Under the pieces are notes generated by a model, which worked only from the letters and a program-made list of their open reading frames with translations, was not told the origin of the DNA and ran no database searches. Source: Aquabacterium humicola (GTDB taxonomy: Bacteria > Pseudomonadota > Gammaproteobacteria > Burkholderiales > Burkholderiaceae_C). Taken from it: a DNA stretch of 64,000 bases. Each line of letters opens with the position of its first letter. The first letter of the stretch is position 1. Both the position numbers and the translations under genes were made by a program. The DNA lies in assembly GCF_030167915.1 (NCBI RefSeq), contig NZ_JARGNB010000004.1, forward strand, positions 1 through 64,000. Reading direction: 5' to 3'. Of the stretch, positions 33,635 to 41,852 are shown in pieces.

Positions 33635-33653
33635 GACGCGCGGGGGCGGCGGT

Positions 33654-34637
33654 CTACGGCGCGACCAGCGGCAGCGCGATCGCATCGATGCGCTGCAGCA
33701 CCTCGGGCGTCAGCTTGTCGGCGATCGCCAGCGCGCCGAGGTTGTCCTGCAGCTGCGCCGGCTTCGACGCGCCGGTGATCACCGTCGAGACGCGCGGGTT
33801 CTTCGTCACCCAGGCGATCGCCAGCTGCGCGGGCGTCGCGCCGAGCTCGGCGGCGATGCCGGCCAGCTGCTGCACCGCGGCGTTCTTCGCCGCGTCGGTC
33901 AGCTGCTCGCGCAGGAAGCCCATGGTCTCCATCGCGCCGCGCGTGCCGGCCGGGATGCCGTCCTTGTACTTGCCGGTCAAGAGGCCCGAGGCCAGCGGGC
34001 TCCAGGTCGTCAGGCCCAGGCCGATGTCCTCGTAGAGCCGTGCGTACTCCTGCTCGACCTTCTTGCGGTGGAACAGGTGGTACTGCGGCTGCTCCATCAC
34101 CGGCTTGTGCAGGTGGTGGCGCTCGGCGATCTCCCACGCGGCGCGGATGTCGGCGGCCGACCACTCGCTGGTGCCCCAGTAGAGCGCCTTGCCGCGCGTG
34201 ATCATGTCGCTCATCGCCCACACCGTCTCCTCGATCGGCGTGTGCGGATCGGGGCGGTGGCAGTAGACGAGGTCGATGTGCTCGAGGCCGAAGCGCTGCA
34301 GCGAGCCGTCGATCGCCTGCATCAGGTACTTGCGGTTGAGCGTGTCCTTGCGGTTGACCGCGTCGCCCTGGCGGTCCAGCCCCCAGAAGAACTTGGTCGA
34401 CACGATGTAGTTCAGGCGCGGCTTAGCGAGGCGCTTCAGCGCGGCGCCCATCACCTCCTCGCTGCGGCCGGCGGCATAGGCCTCGGCGTTGTCGAAGAAG
34501 TTGATGCCGGCATCCAGCGCGGCGGCGAGCATCTCGACCGCGGCGTCGACGTCGACCTGGTTGTGGTACGTGACCCAGGAGCCGAGCGAGAGCTCGCTCA
34601 CACGCAGGCCGGAGCGGCCGAGGCGGCGGTATCGCAT
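33654..34637 (-). CDS. Aldo/keto reductase (potassium-channel beta-subunit-like)
   Basis: A 327-residue NADPH-dependent aldo/keto reductase. Catalytic tetrad residues are visible: Asp and Tyr in [17 protein letters not shown], Lys in [10 protein letters not shown], His in [10 protein letters not shown]. The sequence [20 protein letters not shown] and the C-terminal cofactor segment ([18 protein letters not shown]) are closest to the AKR6/AKR14 group that includes Kv-beta and YghZ. It probably detoxifies aldehydes; the physiological substrate is unknown. Single gene, 40 bp from the FAD oxidoreductase gene in the same direction. Confidence 0.9.
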   Translation of the reverse strand: MRYRRLGRSGLRVSELSLGSWVTYHNQVDVDAAVEMLAAALDAGINFFDNAEAYAAGRSEEVMGAALKRLAKPRLNYIVSTKFFWGLDRQGDAVNRKDTLNRKYLMQAIDGSLQRFGLEHIDLVYCHRPDPHTPIEETVWAMSDMITRGKALYWGTSEWSAADIRAAWEIAERHHLHKPVMEQPQYHLFHRKKVEQEYARLYEDIGLGLTTWSPLASGLLTGKYKDGIPAGTRGAMETMGFLREQLTDAAKNAAVQQLAGIAAELGATPAQLAIAWVTKNPRVSTVITGASKPAQLQDNLGALAIADKLTPEVLQRIDAIALPLVAP

Positions 34638-34676
34638 GTGTGTGGAGGGTGAAGGGTGGGAAGGGGCGGCAGCGTA

Positions 34677-36284
34677 TCAGGCGGCCGCGCGCAGCCAGCG
34701 CGCGAGCTTCGTTCCCGCACCGTCGCCATGGGTGAAGGCTTCTTCGAACACCGAATAGGCCGACAGGTCGGCATGCGCGAAGCGCACGCGGCCGCTGGCC
34801 TGCGCCAGCGCGGCGAGCGCCGGCGACGAGCGCAGGCCCGGCACCGGGATGCTCATCGCATGGCCGTAGCGGGTCAGCACGATGCGCTCGAGCTTGTCGG
34901 GCAGGTCCGGATGCAGCGGCCGCAACTCGTCGACCACGCGCTGCGCCCACGCGGGCGCGGCCTCTTCGAGCAGCGCGCCGCGCTGCGCCCGCGGCAGCGC
35001 CCAGTACAGCGTGATCACCGTCGGCTGCGGCGACGGGTCCAGGCGCTGGTGGCCGGCATCGACATAACCGAGCGACGCGCTGCCGTAGCGCACGTTGTCC
35101 CAGGCCGGCGGCGCGCCGATCAGGCGGTCGAGCAGCGGCGCGTTCAGCTGCAGGTTGGCCACCAGCCAGGGCGCATGGGCCTGGCGCGTGAGCACCTCGC
35201 GCAGCGCGTCGGGCGGTGCGTCGAGCAGCCGCGCGGCGACGAACAGCGGCACGCACAGCAGCACCGCGCGCGCAGCCCAGGCCTCATGGCGCTGCGCGCG
35301 TTCGTCGAAGGCGCGCACGAGCACGCCCTCGCGCGTCTCGCTCACCTGCAGCACCGTGCGCGCCGGCTGCAGCCGCTCGCCGAGCGGCGCGGCCAGGCGT
35401 TCGGCAAGCCAGGCATTGCCTTCGGGCCAGGTGAAGACGGCATCGCGTTCGCCGTCCCCTTCCCCCGGCGCGCTGAAGCCGTGGCGGCTCGCGAAGTAGT
35501 GCAGCCCCGCCCACGCCGAGACCTCGCCGAGGCCGGCGCCGAAGTCGTCGCGGCAGGCGTAGTCCAGGTACCAGCGCAGGCGCCGATCGGCCAGGCCTTC
35601 GCGCGCGAGCCAGGCGTCGAAGGTCAGCGCGTCGAGCGCCGCATGCTCGGGCGTCCACGGGGCGCGCTGCGTCGGCATCGCGAAGCCCAGCCGCTGCGCG
35701 GCGGCCACGCGCTGCGCGAAGCCGCGGTACTGCGCCAGCGTCGCCGAGCCCGGCTCGGCCGGCGGCAGCAGGCCGTCGTGCCACGCGCCGTCGATGAACA
35801 GGCGCTCCTGCGGGCTGTGCGCGAGGTGGCGTTCGTCGGCGATCCAGCGCCCGGCCTGGTGGCGCATCAGGCCGATCTCGGCCAGCCAGCCGCGCACCTC
35901 GGGCGCGGCGTCGCCCGGCACCGGCAGGTAGTGCGCACCGAGCGGGCAGCGCTGCGCGCCGAGCGTGTGGCCGCGGCTGTTGCCGCCGGCCGTGTCTTCC
36001 AGCTCCAGCAGTGCGATGTCGGCGATGCCTTCGGATTGCAGGGCCCGTGCGGCGGCAAGGCCGGCGATGCCGGCGCCGATCACCAGCACGTCGGTGCGGC
36101 GCGTGATGGCCGCCGGCGGCAGGCCGTTGTGGCGGGCCTCGCGCAGGCGGTGGCCGCGGGCGTGCGAGACGCCGTGCCACTGCGCGCCGGCGATCGCCTG
36201 AGGGCCCGGGGGCCGCGGCGAACACGCCGCCAGCGCACCCGCGCCAGCGGCCGCCAGCAGGCCGCGCCGCCGCAGCCCGATCAC
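34677..36284 (-). CDS. Exported FAD/NAD(P)-binding amine-oxidase-like protein
   Basis: A 535-residue flavoprotein. The N-terminus has a twin-arginine-like lipoprotein signal (LRRRGLLAAAGAGALAACS), so it is probably folded in the cytoplasm, exported and lipid-anchored. The FAD-binding fold (VLVIGAGIAGLAAARALQ, then LLELEDTAGGNSRG) is that of the amine oxidase/phytoene desaturase superfamily. GTG start at 36284 overlaps the stop of the spermidine synthase homologue (GTGA), so the two are co-translated; a polyamine or related amine as substrate is a reasonable inference. It closes the SPFH-DUF4178-DUF350-SpeE-like cluster. The very long frame upstream of the GTG is antisense shadow. Confidence 0.78.
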   Translation of the reverse strand: MIGLRRRGLLAAAGAGALAACSPRPPGPQAIAGAQWHGVSHARGHRLREARHNGLPPAAITRRTDVLVIGAGIAGLAAARALQSEGIADIALLELEDTAGGNSRGHTLGAQRCPLGAHYLPVPGDAAPEVRGWLAEIGLMRHQAGRWIADERHLAHSPQERLFIDGAWHDGLLPPAEPGSATLAQYRGFAQRVAAAQRLGFAMPTQRAPWTPEHAALDALTFDAWLAREGLADRRLRWYLDYACRDDFGAGLGEVSAWAGLHYFASRHGFSAPGEGDGERDAVFTWPEGNAWLAERLAAPLGERLQPARTVLQVSETREGVLVRAFDERAQRHEAWAARAVLLCVPLFVAARLLDAPPDALREVLTRQAHAPWLVANLQLNAPLLDRLIGAPPAWDNVRYGSASLGYVDAGHQRLDPSPQPTVITLYWALPRAQRGALLEEAAPAWAQRVVDELRPLHPDLPDKLERIVLTRYGHAMSIPVPGLRSSPALAALAQASGRVRFAHADLSAYSVFEEAFTHGDGAGTKLARWLRAAA

Positions 36285-37852
36285 TCGTGCACCTTGCCCC
36301 ACTCCGCCTCGAAGGTGTGCACCAGCGTCTGGTTCGACAGCCGGTTCGGCTCGACCGGCACGCGCGCCATGTCGGGCGGGAAATGGAACAGCGCGGGCCA
36401 GGCGGTGTCGGGCCCCAGGAAGCGCAGGCCCGGCGGCAGCGCCTCGGGCACGCGCCACGGGCGGCGGCTGGCGAGGATGAAGCCCCACTCGCCGAAGCTC
36501 GGCACGTGCGCGTGGTATGGCGTGGCGGTCAGGCCGACGGCTTCGATCGTCGCCGCGACGGTCCAGAAGCTCTTGCGCGCGATCAGCGGCGAGGTGGTCT
36601 GCACCACCGCGTAGCCGCCGGCGGCCAGGTGCTGGTCGAGCCGCTCGTAGAAGCTCGTCGAATACAGCTTGCCGAGCGAGAAGTTGCTGGGGTCGGGGAA
36701 GTCGACGACGATGACGTCGAACATGTCGCGATGCTGCTCCAGCCAGCCGAAGGCATCGGTGTTGACGATGGTGAGCTTGGGGGAGCGCAGTGCATCGGCG
36801 TTCAGTGCGCGCAGCATCGGCAACTCGGCGAAGAGCCGCGTCATGTGCGGGTCCAGCTCGACCAGCGTCACGCGTTCGACGCCTGGGTACTTCAGCACCT
36901 CGCGCACGGCCATGCCGTCGCCGCCGCCGAGCACCAGCACGCGCTTCGGGGCGCCGTGCGCGGCCATCGCCGGATGCACCAGCGCCTCGTGGTAGCGGTA
37001 CTCGTCGCGCGAGTGGAACTGCAGGTTGCCGTTGAGGAAGAGCCGCACGCCGGCCGGCCCGGAGGTGACGACGATGCGCTGGTAGGGGCTGGATTCCCGC
37101 AGCACGACGCGGTCGCCGTAGAAGCGGTCCTCGGCCCAGCTGGTCATGCGGTCGGCGAAGGCGAAGGCGACCAGCAGCGCGGTCACCACGAAGGCGCAGG
37201 CCAGCGCATGCGCGCGCAAGGTGCGCAGCTCGGCGCGAAACAGCCACAGCGCCCACACCGCGACCGCCGCGTTCAGCAGCCCGAAGAAGACGCCGGTGCG
37301 CACCAGCCCCAGGTGCGGCACCAGCAGCAGCGGGAAGGCCACCGACACCGCCAGCGCGCCCAGGTAGTCGAAGGTCAGCACCTGCGACACCAGCTCCTTC
37401 AGCGCGTAGCGTTCGGCGAAGTGGCGCTTGAGGATGCGCATCACCAGCGGGATCTCCAGCCCGACCAGGATGCCGACCACCAGCACCAGCCCGTACAGCA
37501 GCAGGCGGAACGGCAGCGCATGGCCCGCGGGCAGCAGGCTGTGCGCGGCGAACAGCGCCGCCGGCATCAGCCCGCCGATCAGGCCCACCAGCAGCTCGAT
37601 GCGCAGGAACTGCGCGACCAGCTGGTGCTCGACATGCTTCGACAGCCACGAGCCGACGCCCATCGCGAACAGATAACTGCCGATGACGGTGGAGAACTGC
37701 AGCACCGAGTCGCCGAGCAGGTAGCTCGCCAGCGCACCGGCGGCGAGCTCGTAGACCAGGCCGCAGGCGGCGACGACGAAGACCGAGGCCAGCAGCGCGA
37801 GCTCGCCCGGGGCGATGCGGGGTGCGGCGGTGGCGGTGGCAGGAAGGCTCAC
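36281..37852 (-). CDS. Membrane-embedded spermidine synthase homologue
   Basis: A 523-residue protein with about seven N-terminal transmembrane helices (residues about 15-225) followed by a SpeE-like aminopropyltransferase domain. The catalytic-domain blocks are retained: LQFHSRDEYRYHEAL, VLVLGGGDGMAVREVL, VTLVELDPHM and VVDFPDPSNFSLGKLYSTSF, in which both Asp residues of the DxxDP active-site loop are kept. Ordinary SpeE proteins lack the membrane half. It may modify a polyamine or another amine at the membrane surface. The start is GTG 37852 (MSLPATATAAP). It overlaps the FAD protein gene; upstream, an unrelated gene on the other strand separates it from DUF350. Confidence 0.85.
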   Translation of the reverse strand: MSLPATATAAPRIAPGELALLASVFVVAACGLVYELAAGALASYLLGDSVLQFSTVIGSYLFAMGVGSWLSKHVEHQLVAQFLRIELLVGLIGGLMPAALFAAHSLLPAGHALPFRLLLYGLVLVVGILVGLEIPLVMRILKRHFAERYALKELVSQVLTFDYLGALAVSVAFPLLLVPHLGLVRTGVFFGLLNAAVAVWALWLFRAELRTLRAHALACAFVVTALLVAFAFADRMTSWAEDRFYGDRVVLRESSPYQRIVVTSGPAGVRLFLNGNLQFHSRDEYRYHEALVHPAMAAHGAPKRVLVLGGGDGMAVREVLKYPGVERVTLVELDPHMTRLFAELPMLRALNADALRSPKLTIVNTDAFGWLEQHRDMFDVIVVDFPDPSNFSLGKLYSTSFYERLDQHLAAGGYAVVQTTSPLIARKSFWTVAATIEAVGLTATPYHAHVPSFGEWGFILASRRPWRVPEALPPGLRFLGPDTAWPALFHFPPDMARVPVEPNRLSNQTLVHTFEAEWGKVHE

Positions 37853-37916
37853 GGTGGCGGCGAGCGTAGCAGGCCGCGCCGCCTATCATCCGCGGCGGAA
37901 AACGGGAGGACATTCG

Positions 37917-39920
37917 ATGATCCGCACGCTGATCGCCAGGCTGCTGCTGGCGACCGCCGCCGCTGTCGTTGCGCTCGGCGGGCCGGCGCACGCGGCCGAT
38001 GCCGCTGCAGCGGCGACGCCGATCCCGCTCGAAGCCTTCGCGCGGCTGCCGATGGTCGAGGGGGTGACGCTCGCGCCCGGCGGCCAGCGCTTCGCCGTGC
38101 TGCTGAACCAGGGCGCCGACACCTGGCTGGCCGTGCGCGAGCTCGAAGGCGGCGGACCGCTGAAGGCGCTGCTGAAGAGCGACAACAAGCAGTTCCGGTT
38201 CGCGTGGGCGCGCTGGGTCAACGATGAACGGCTGCTGGTCAGCGTGCGTTATCCCGGCCGGCGCGGCTGGATCGAGAGCACCGAGACGCGCCTGTTCTCG
38301 ATCCGCCGCGACGGCACGGGCATGGTGAATCTCGTGCGCACGCCGTCGTTCGACCGCCTCGCGCACGTCGCGCAGTACCAGGACGGGGTCATCGACTGGC
38401 TGCCGGACGACGGCCAGCACGTGCTGCTGCAGCTCGTCGAGGACCACGCCATCGAACCCACGGTCTTCCGCGTCAATGTCGAGACCGGCCGGCGCAGCGC
38501 GGTGCACGCGGCGCGAGGCGGCGTGCGGCAATGGATCACGGACGCCACGCACCGCGTGCGCGTGGGCATCAAGCGACACGACGCGCGCGTCGACATCCTC
38601 GTCAGCGACCGCGACGGCACGCGCTGGCGCACCGCCTGGACCTTCGACGTGCTCGACCGCACCGCGGTCTGGCCGCTGGGCTTCGGTGCCGACCCGGACA
38701 AGCTCATCGTCACGGCCGAACACGACGGCCGCCGCGCGCTGTTCGAGGTGAACCTGACCGATGACGCCCTGACGCGCCAGCTGCTGTTGAGCCATCCGAG
38801 GTTCGACCTGCGCGGTGAGCTGATGACCGCGCCGAAGACCGGACAGGCCATCGGCGTGCGCATCGACGTGTTGGGCGACGCCGCCGCCGGCTTCTGGGAC
38901 GCCGACACGAAGCGCCTGCTGCAAGCCATCGACCAGGCCCTGCCCCAGCGCCGAAACCAGCTGCTGCAGTTCAGCGCCGACGGCGCACGCTACCTTCTGA
39001 AGTCGGCCGGCAACGGTCAGCCGGCGCAGTACTTCGTCGGCACGCGCGCCACCGGCAACCTCGCGCTGCTGGCGGAGACCTACCCGGAGCTCGGCGACCG
39101 GACGCTCGCGCGCAGGACGCTGCTGACGATTCCCACACGCGACGGCGAGCTGCTGCCGGTGGCCCTGATGCTGCCGCCGGGCGCACGTCAACTGCAGTCG
39201 CTTCCGGCAGTGATCCTGCCGCAGGGCGGCTTGCCGCGCGGCGACACGATCGACTTCAACCCGCTGGCGCACTTCCTCGCCGACCGTGGCTACGCGGTGC
39301 TGCAGCTCGCGTCTCGCGGATCGACCGGGGTTGTGCAGAACGACCTGGGCCTGCAACGCGTCGGACCGGAGATGCAGAACGACCTCGCAGACGCCGCGCA
39401 GTGGCTGACCCAGCCCGGGCGGGTCGACGCGACCCGCGTGTGCATCGTCGCCAGCGGCTTCGGCGCCCATGCCGCGCTGATGAGCGGCGCGACGGCTCCC
39501 GGGCTGTATCGCTGCATCGTCAGCTTCGCCGGCATCACCGACCTGCTTGAACTGGGCGCGCAGTACCGCAACTACCTGCACGGCCAGGCGATGTTCGAAC
39601 GCCTGGTGGGCTCGACCTGGGACGACAGCGACCGGCTGAAGGCAAACTCGCCGCGCCGCCTGGCCGAGCAGTTCAAGGCCCCGGTGCTGCTGGTGCACGG
39701 CACGGCGGACCGCAGTGTGCCCGTCGAGTACAGCGAGCTGATGGCCAGCGCGCTGAAGCGGGCCGGCAAGCCGCATCGCCTGGTGACGCTGGAGGAAGGC
39801 GATCATGACCTCGGCCACCAGGGCCACCGCACGCAGTTCTTCCGCGAGCTGGAGGCCTTCCTCGCCGAGCATCTGAAAGGTCAGGCGCCAGCGCCAGCGC
39901 CGGCCGCCAAGGCGCCCTGA
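37917..39920 (+). CDS. S9 (prolyl oligopeptidase)-like protein, probably catalytically dead
   Basis: A 667-residue secreted protein: signal peptide (LLLATAAAVVALGGPAHA), a beta-propeller-like N-terminal half and an alpha/beta-hydrolase C-terminal domain of the S9 family. Asp598 (VHGTADRSVP) and His630 (EEGDHDLGH) of the triad are in place. The nucleophile elbow reads VCIVASGFGAHAALM where active members read VCIVGASYGGYAALM, so the Ser position is Gly514, with a Ser one residue earlier. Loss of activity is therefore likely, unless the elbow is shifted. GGAGGA before ATG 37917 sets the start. It lies on the opposite strand inside the SPFH/DUF350/SpeE-like cluster, with gaps of 64 and 9 bp. Confidence 0.82.
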   Translation: MIRTLIARLLLATAAAVVALGGPAHAADAAAAATPIPLEAFARLPMVEGVTLAPGGQRFAVLLNQGADTWLAVRELEGGGPLKALLKSDNKQFRFAWARWVNDERLLVSVRYPGRRGWIESTETRLFSIRRDGTGMVNLVRTPSFDRLAHVAQYQDGVIDWLPDDGQHVLLQLVEDHAIEPTVFRVNVETGRRSAVHAARGGVRQWITDATHRVRVGIKRHDARVDILVSDRDGTRWRTAWTFDVLDRTAVWPLGFGADPDKLIVTAEHDGRRALFEVNLTDDALTRQLLLSHPRFDLRGELMTAPKTGQAIGVRIDVLGDAAAGFWDADTKRLLQAIDQALPQRRNQLLQFSADGARYLLKSAGNGQPAQYFVGTRATGNLALLAETYPELGDRTLARRTLLTIPTRDGELLPVALMLPPGARQLQSLPAVILPQGGLPRGDTIDFNPLAHFLADRGYAVLQLASRGSTGVVQNDLGLQRVGPEMQNDLADAAQWLTQPGRVDATRVCIVASGFGAHAALMSGATAPGLYRCIVSFAGITDLLELGAQYRNYLHGQAMFERLVGSTWDDSDRLKANSPRRLAEQFKAPVLLVHGTADRSVPVEYSELMASALKRAGKPHRLVTLEEGDHDLGHQGHRTQFFRELEAFLAEHLKGQAPAPAPAAKAP

Positions 39921-39929
39921 CCCGCCGGA

Positions 39930-40151
39930 TCAGCCGTGGATCGCCGCCGCGATGATCTGCCCGATGGCGATGAACTTGGCGCCGACGATGATCGCCAGCG
40001 CGATGTTCTTGTGCTCGACGATCTCCTCCCACAGCTTGTAGGGCGTGAGCTTGTCGATGACGACGAAGCTGATCCACAACACCGCGATGCCGATCACGGC
40101 ATAGAGGATCGATCCCAACACGATGGCGGGTTTGAGCCATTCGAATCCCAT
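39930..40151 (-). CDS. DUF350 small membrane protein (YjfL-like)
   Basis: A 73-residue protein with two transmembrane helices (AIVLGSILYAVIGIAVLWI and IALAIIVGAKFIAIGQIIAA) separated by a short charged loop (KLTPYKLWEEIVEHKN). This is the DUF350 repeat, present once here, while many family members have two or more copies. AAGGAG upstream fixes ATG 40151. DUF350 proteins such as E. coli YjfL occur in envelope-stress operons with PspA-like, DUF4178 and spermidine-synthase genes. It follows the DUF4178 gene by 40 bp and ends 9 bp from the convergent S9-like gene. Confidence 0.88.
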   Translation of the reverse strand: MGFEWLKPAIVLGSILYAVIGIAVLWISFVVIDKLTPYKLWEEIVEHKNIALAIIVGAKFIAIGQIIAAAIHG

Positions 40152-40191
40152 CTTGTCGCTCCTTCCGTGGTCTTGGTGAGTGCCGGCGCGA

Positions 40192-41799
40192 TCACTTGTG
40201 GCTGCCGCCGCCCGAACTGAAGCCGCCGTACGAACCGCCGCCGGTGCGGAAGCCGCCGCCCGAACGCTGGCTGCGCAGGCACTGCTGGTACTCGGCGCTG
40301 GCTTCGCCGAAGTTCTCGCGCAGCGGCTGGCAGTCGTCGCTGCTGCTGCTGCAGCTGCCGATGATCGAGAACAGCACGATCGCGACGACGAACACGATCA
40401 GCCAGGTCTTGAGCCCCTTGGCGCCGCCGGAGGTGCTGGCGAAGGCCTTGGTGTCGCGGCGCATCGCCAGCGCTTCGGCCGTGCCGAGGCCGAAGGCCTT
40501 GGCGACGGCATCCGAATCGAGCGCCCCGCCGGCCGACCAGGTGACCTCCTGGCCCGCCTGTTCGCGATTGAGGCGCAGCGCGCCGGCGGCGAAATCGGTG
40601 TTGCGCGTCTTCTCGCCGCGCGCAAGGCGCCAGTAGAACTCGCCCAGCACGTGCGTCACCGCGCCGGAGTAGCTGTAGAGCTGGTCGTAGCTCTTGCCGC
40701 GCCAGATCACGCGGCGGTCCTGGATCTGCGGCACGCCGGTGATCGGCCGTGCATAACTCCAGCCGTCCTCGGCATCGACGAGGAAGGTGAAGCCTTCGGT
40801 GGCGTTGTAGAGCAGGTACTCGCGCCAGGTCGCCTGCTCCTCGCCGGCCTCGACGTCGACCTCGATGCGCTCGACGTAGCCGACCACCTGCCAGTCGATC
40901 GCCGGCGTGCCGGCCGGCCCCAGCGCGATCTTGCCGCTGCGGCCCAGCGGGATCAGCGGCGGCGTGCCGTGCGACTGCTGCACGTAGTGCTCGAGGTCGG
41001 CGCCGGCGCCCTTCGAGATGTCGACCACCGCCTCGCACTGGCCGCAGACGATGGACTTCGTGCTGTCGAGTTTCGGTTCCAGCGATGCGCCGCAGTTCGG
41101 GCAGTTCATCGCGTTGCCGCGCAGCGTCTTTTCGCTCTCGCCCCGCAGACCGGTGAGCGCCAGGTCGGCCAGCCGCACCGAGCGGCCGACGGTCCAGCTC
41201 GGACGCTGCGGATCGCGCCAGTCGAGCGTGCCGACCTGGTCCTGCTGGTTGCGCAGGTCGGCGACGAAGAACTCGCCGCCATCGAGCCGCGGCGGCACCG
41301 GCAGCTCGCCCTCGGCGGCCAGCAGCTTCGCGCGCTGCACCGAGGCGACGTCCCACACCGCGCCGCTGACGACGCGGCGCTGGCCGGGGAAGAGCTCGTC
41401 GGGCGTCGGGACCGGGCCGGTCAGCGGCTGGTCGGCCGCGACGACGTAGGCGCCGTTGTCCTCGGACAACCACGCGCTGGTGAAGCCGGACTCGCTGCCA
41501 GGTTGGTCCAGCAGGATGTGCCACTCGTTCCAGCTGCCGCCCTCGTAGCCGATCTGCTGGCGGCCGACGATGGTGAAGGCGTGGCCTTCGAGCTTGCCCG
41601 CGGCCTGCAGCTGCAGCGGCGAGTGGTCGTCGAAGAGCTCGGCGCTCTGGCCGATGCGTTTCAGCGCCTCGCCGTCACGCAGCAGCGTCGAGCGGCAGAA
41701 GCTGCAGACCGCGCTGGCCGAGGCCGCCGAGGCGAACTCGACCGGCGCGCCGCAGTTCGGGCACGCCGCGCGCCAGACGCGCTGTGAGCCGGTGGCCAA
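40192..41799 (-). CDS. DUF4178 membrane protein with two zinc ribbons
   Basis: A 535-residue protein built of two similar modules. The first zinc ribbon (CPNCGAP...CSFC, about 13-35) leads into a DUF4178 domain (about 60-200). The second ribbon (CPNCGAS...CGQC, about 232-255) leads into another DUF4178 domain (about 270-415) with WREYLLYNATEGFTFL. A single transmembrane helix (WLIVFVVAIVLFSIIG, about 464-480) follows. The tail is Ser/Gly-rich (GGGSYGGFSSGGGSHK). The large N-terminal part is presumably cytoplasmic. Function is unknown; the family is recurrently linked with DUF350, SPFH and spermidine-synthase genes. It is the middle gene of the cluster. Confidence 0.83.
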   Translation of the reverse strand: MATGSQRVWRAACPNCGAPVEFASAASASAVCSFCRSTLLRDGEALKRIGQSAELFDDHSPLQLQAAGKLEGHAFTIVGRQQIGYEGGSWNEWHILLDQPGSESGFTSAWLSEDNGAYVVAADQPLTGPVPTPDELFPGQRRVVSGAVWDVASVQRAKLLAAEGELPVPPRLDGGEFFVADLRNQQDQVGTLDWRDPQRPSWTVGRSVRLADLALTGLRGESEKTLRGNAMNCPNCGASLEPKLDSTKSIVCGQCEAVVDISKGAGADLEHYVQQSHGTPPLIPLGRSGKIALGPAGTPAIDWQVVGYVERIEVDVEAGEEQATWREYLLYNATEGFTFLVDAEDGWSYARPITGVPQIQDRRVIWRGKSYDQLYSYSGAVTHVLGEFYWRLARGEKTRNTDFAAGALRLNREQAGQEVTWSAGGALDSDAVAKAFGLGTAEALAMRRDTKAFASTSGGAKGLKTWLIVFVVAIVLFSIIGSCSSSSDDCQPLRENFGEASAEYQQCLRSQRSGGGFRTGGGSYGGFSSGGGSHK

Positions 41800-41852
41800 G
41801 GCCGCGCGCGCCGGCTCAGGTCAGGGAATGGTGGACCGTCACGTTCGGTGCG

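Noticed and set aside
34677-39872. A continuous 1731-codon minus-strand open frame
   Set aside because: Only the part from 36284 down is a protein (the FAD flavoenzyme). The rest is antisense to the spermidine-synthase homologue frame and the S9-like gene, a common effect of high GC at third codon positions.
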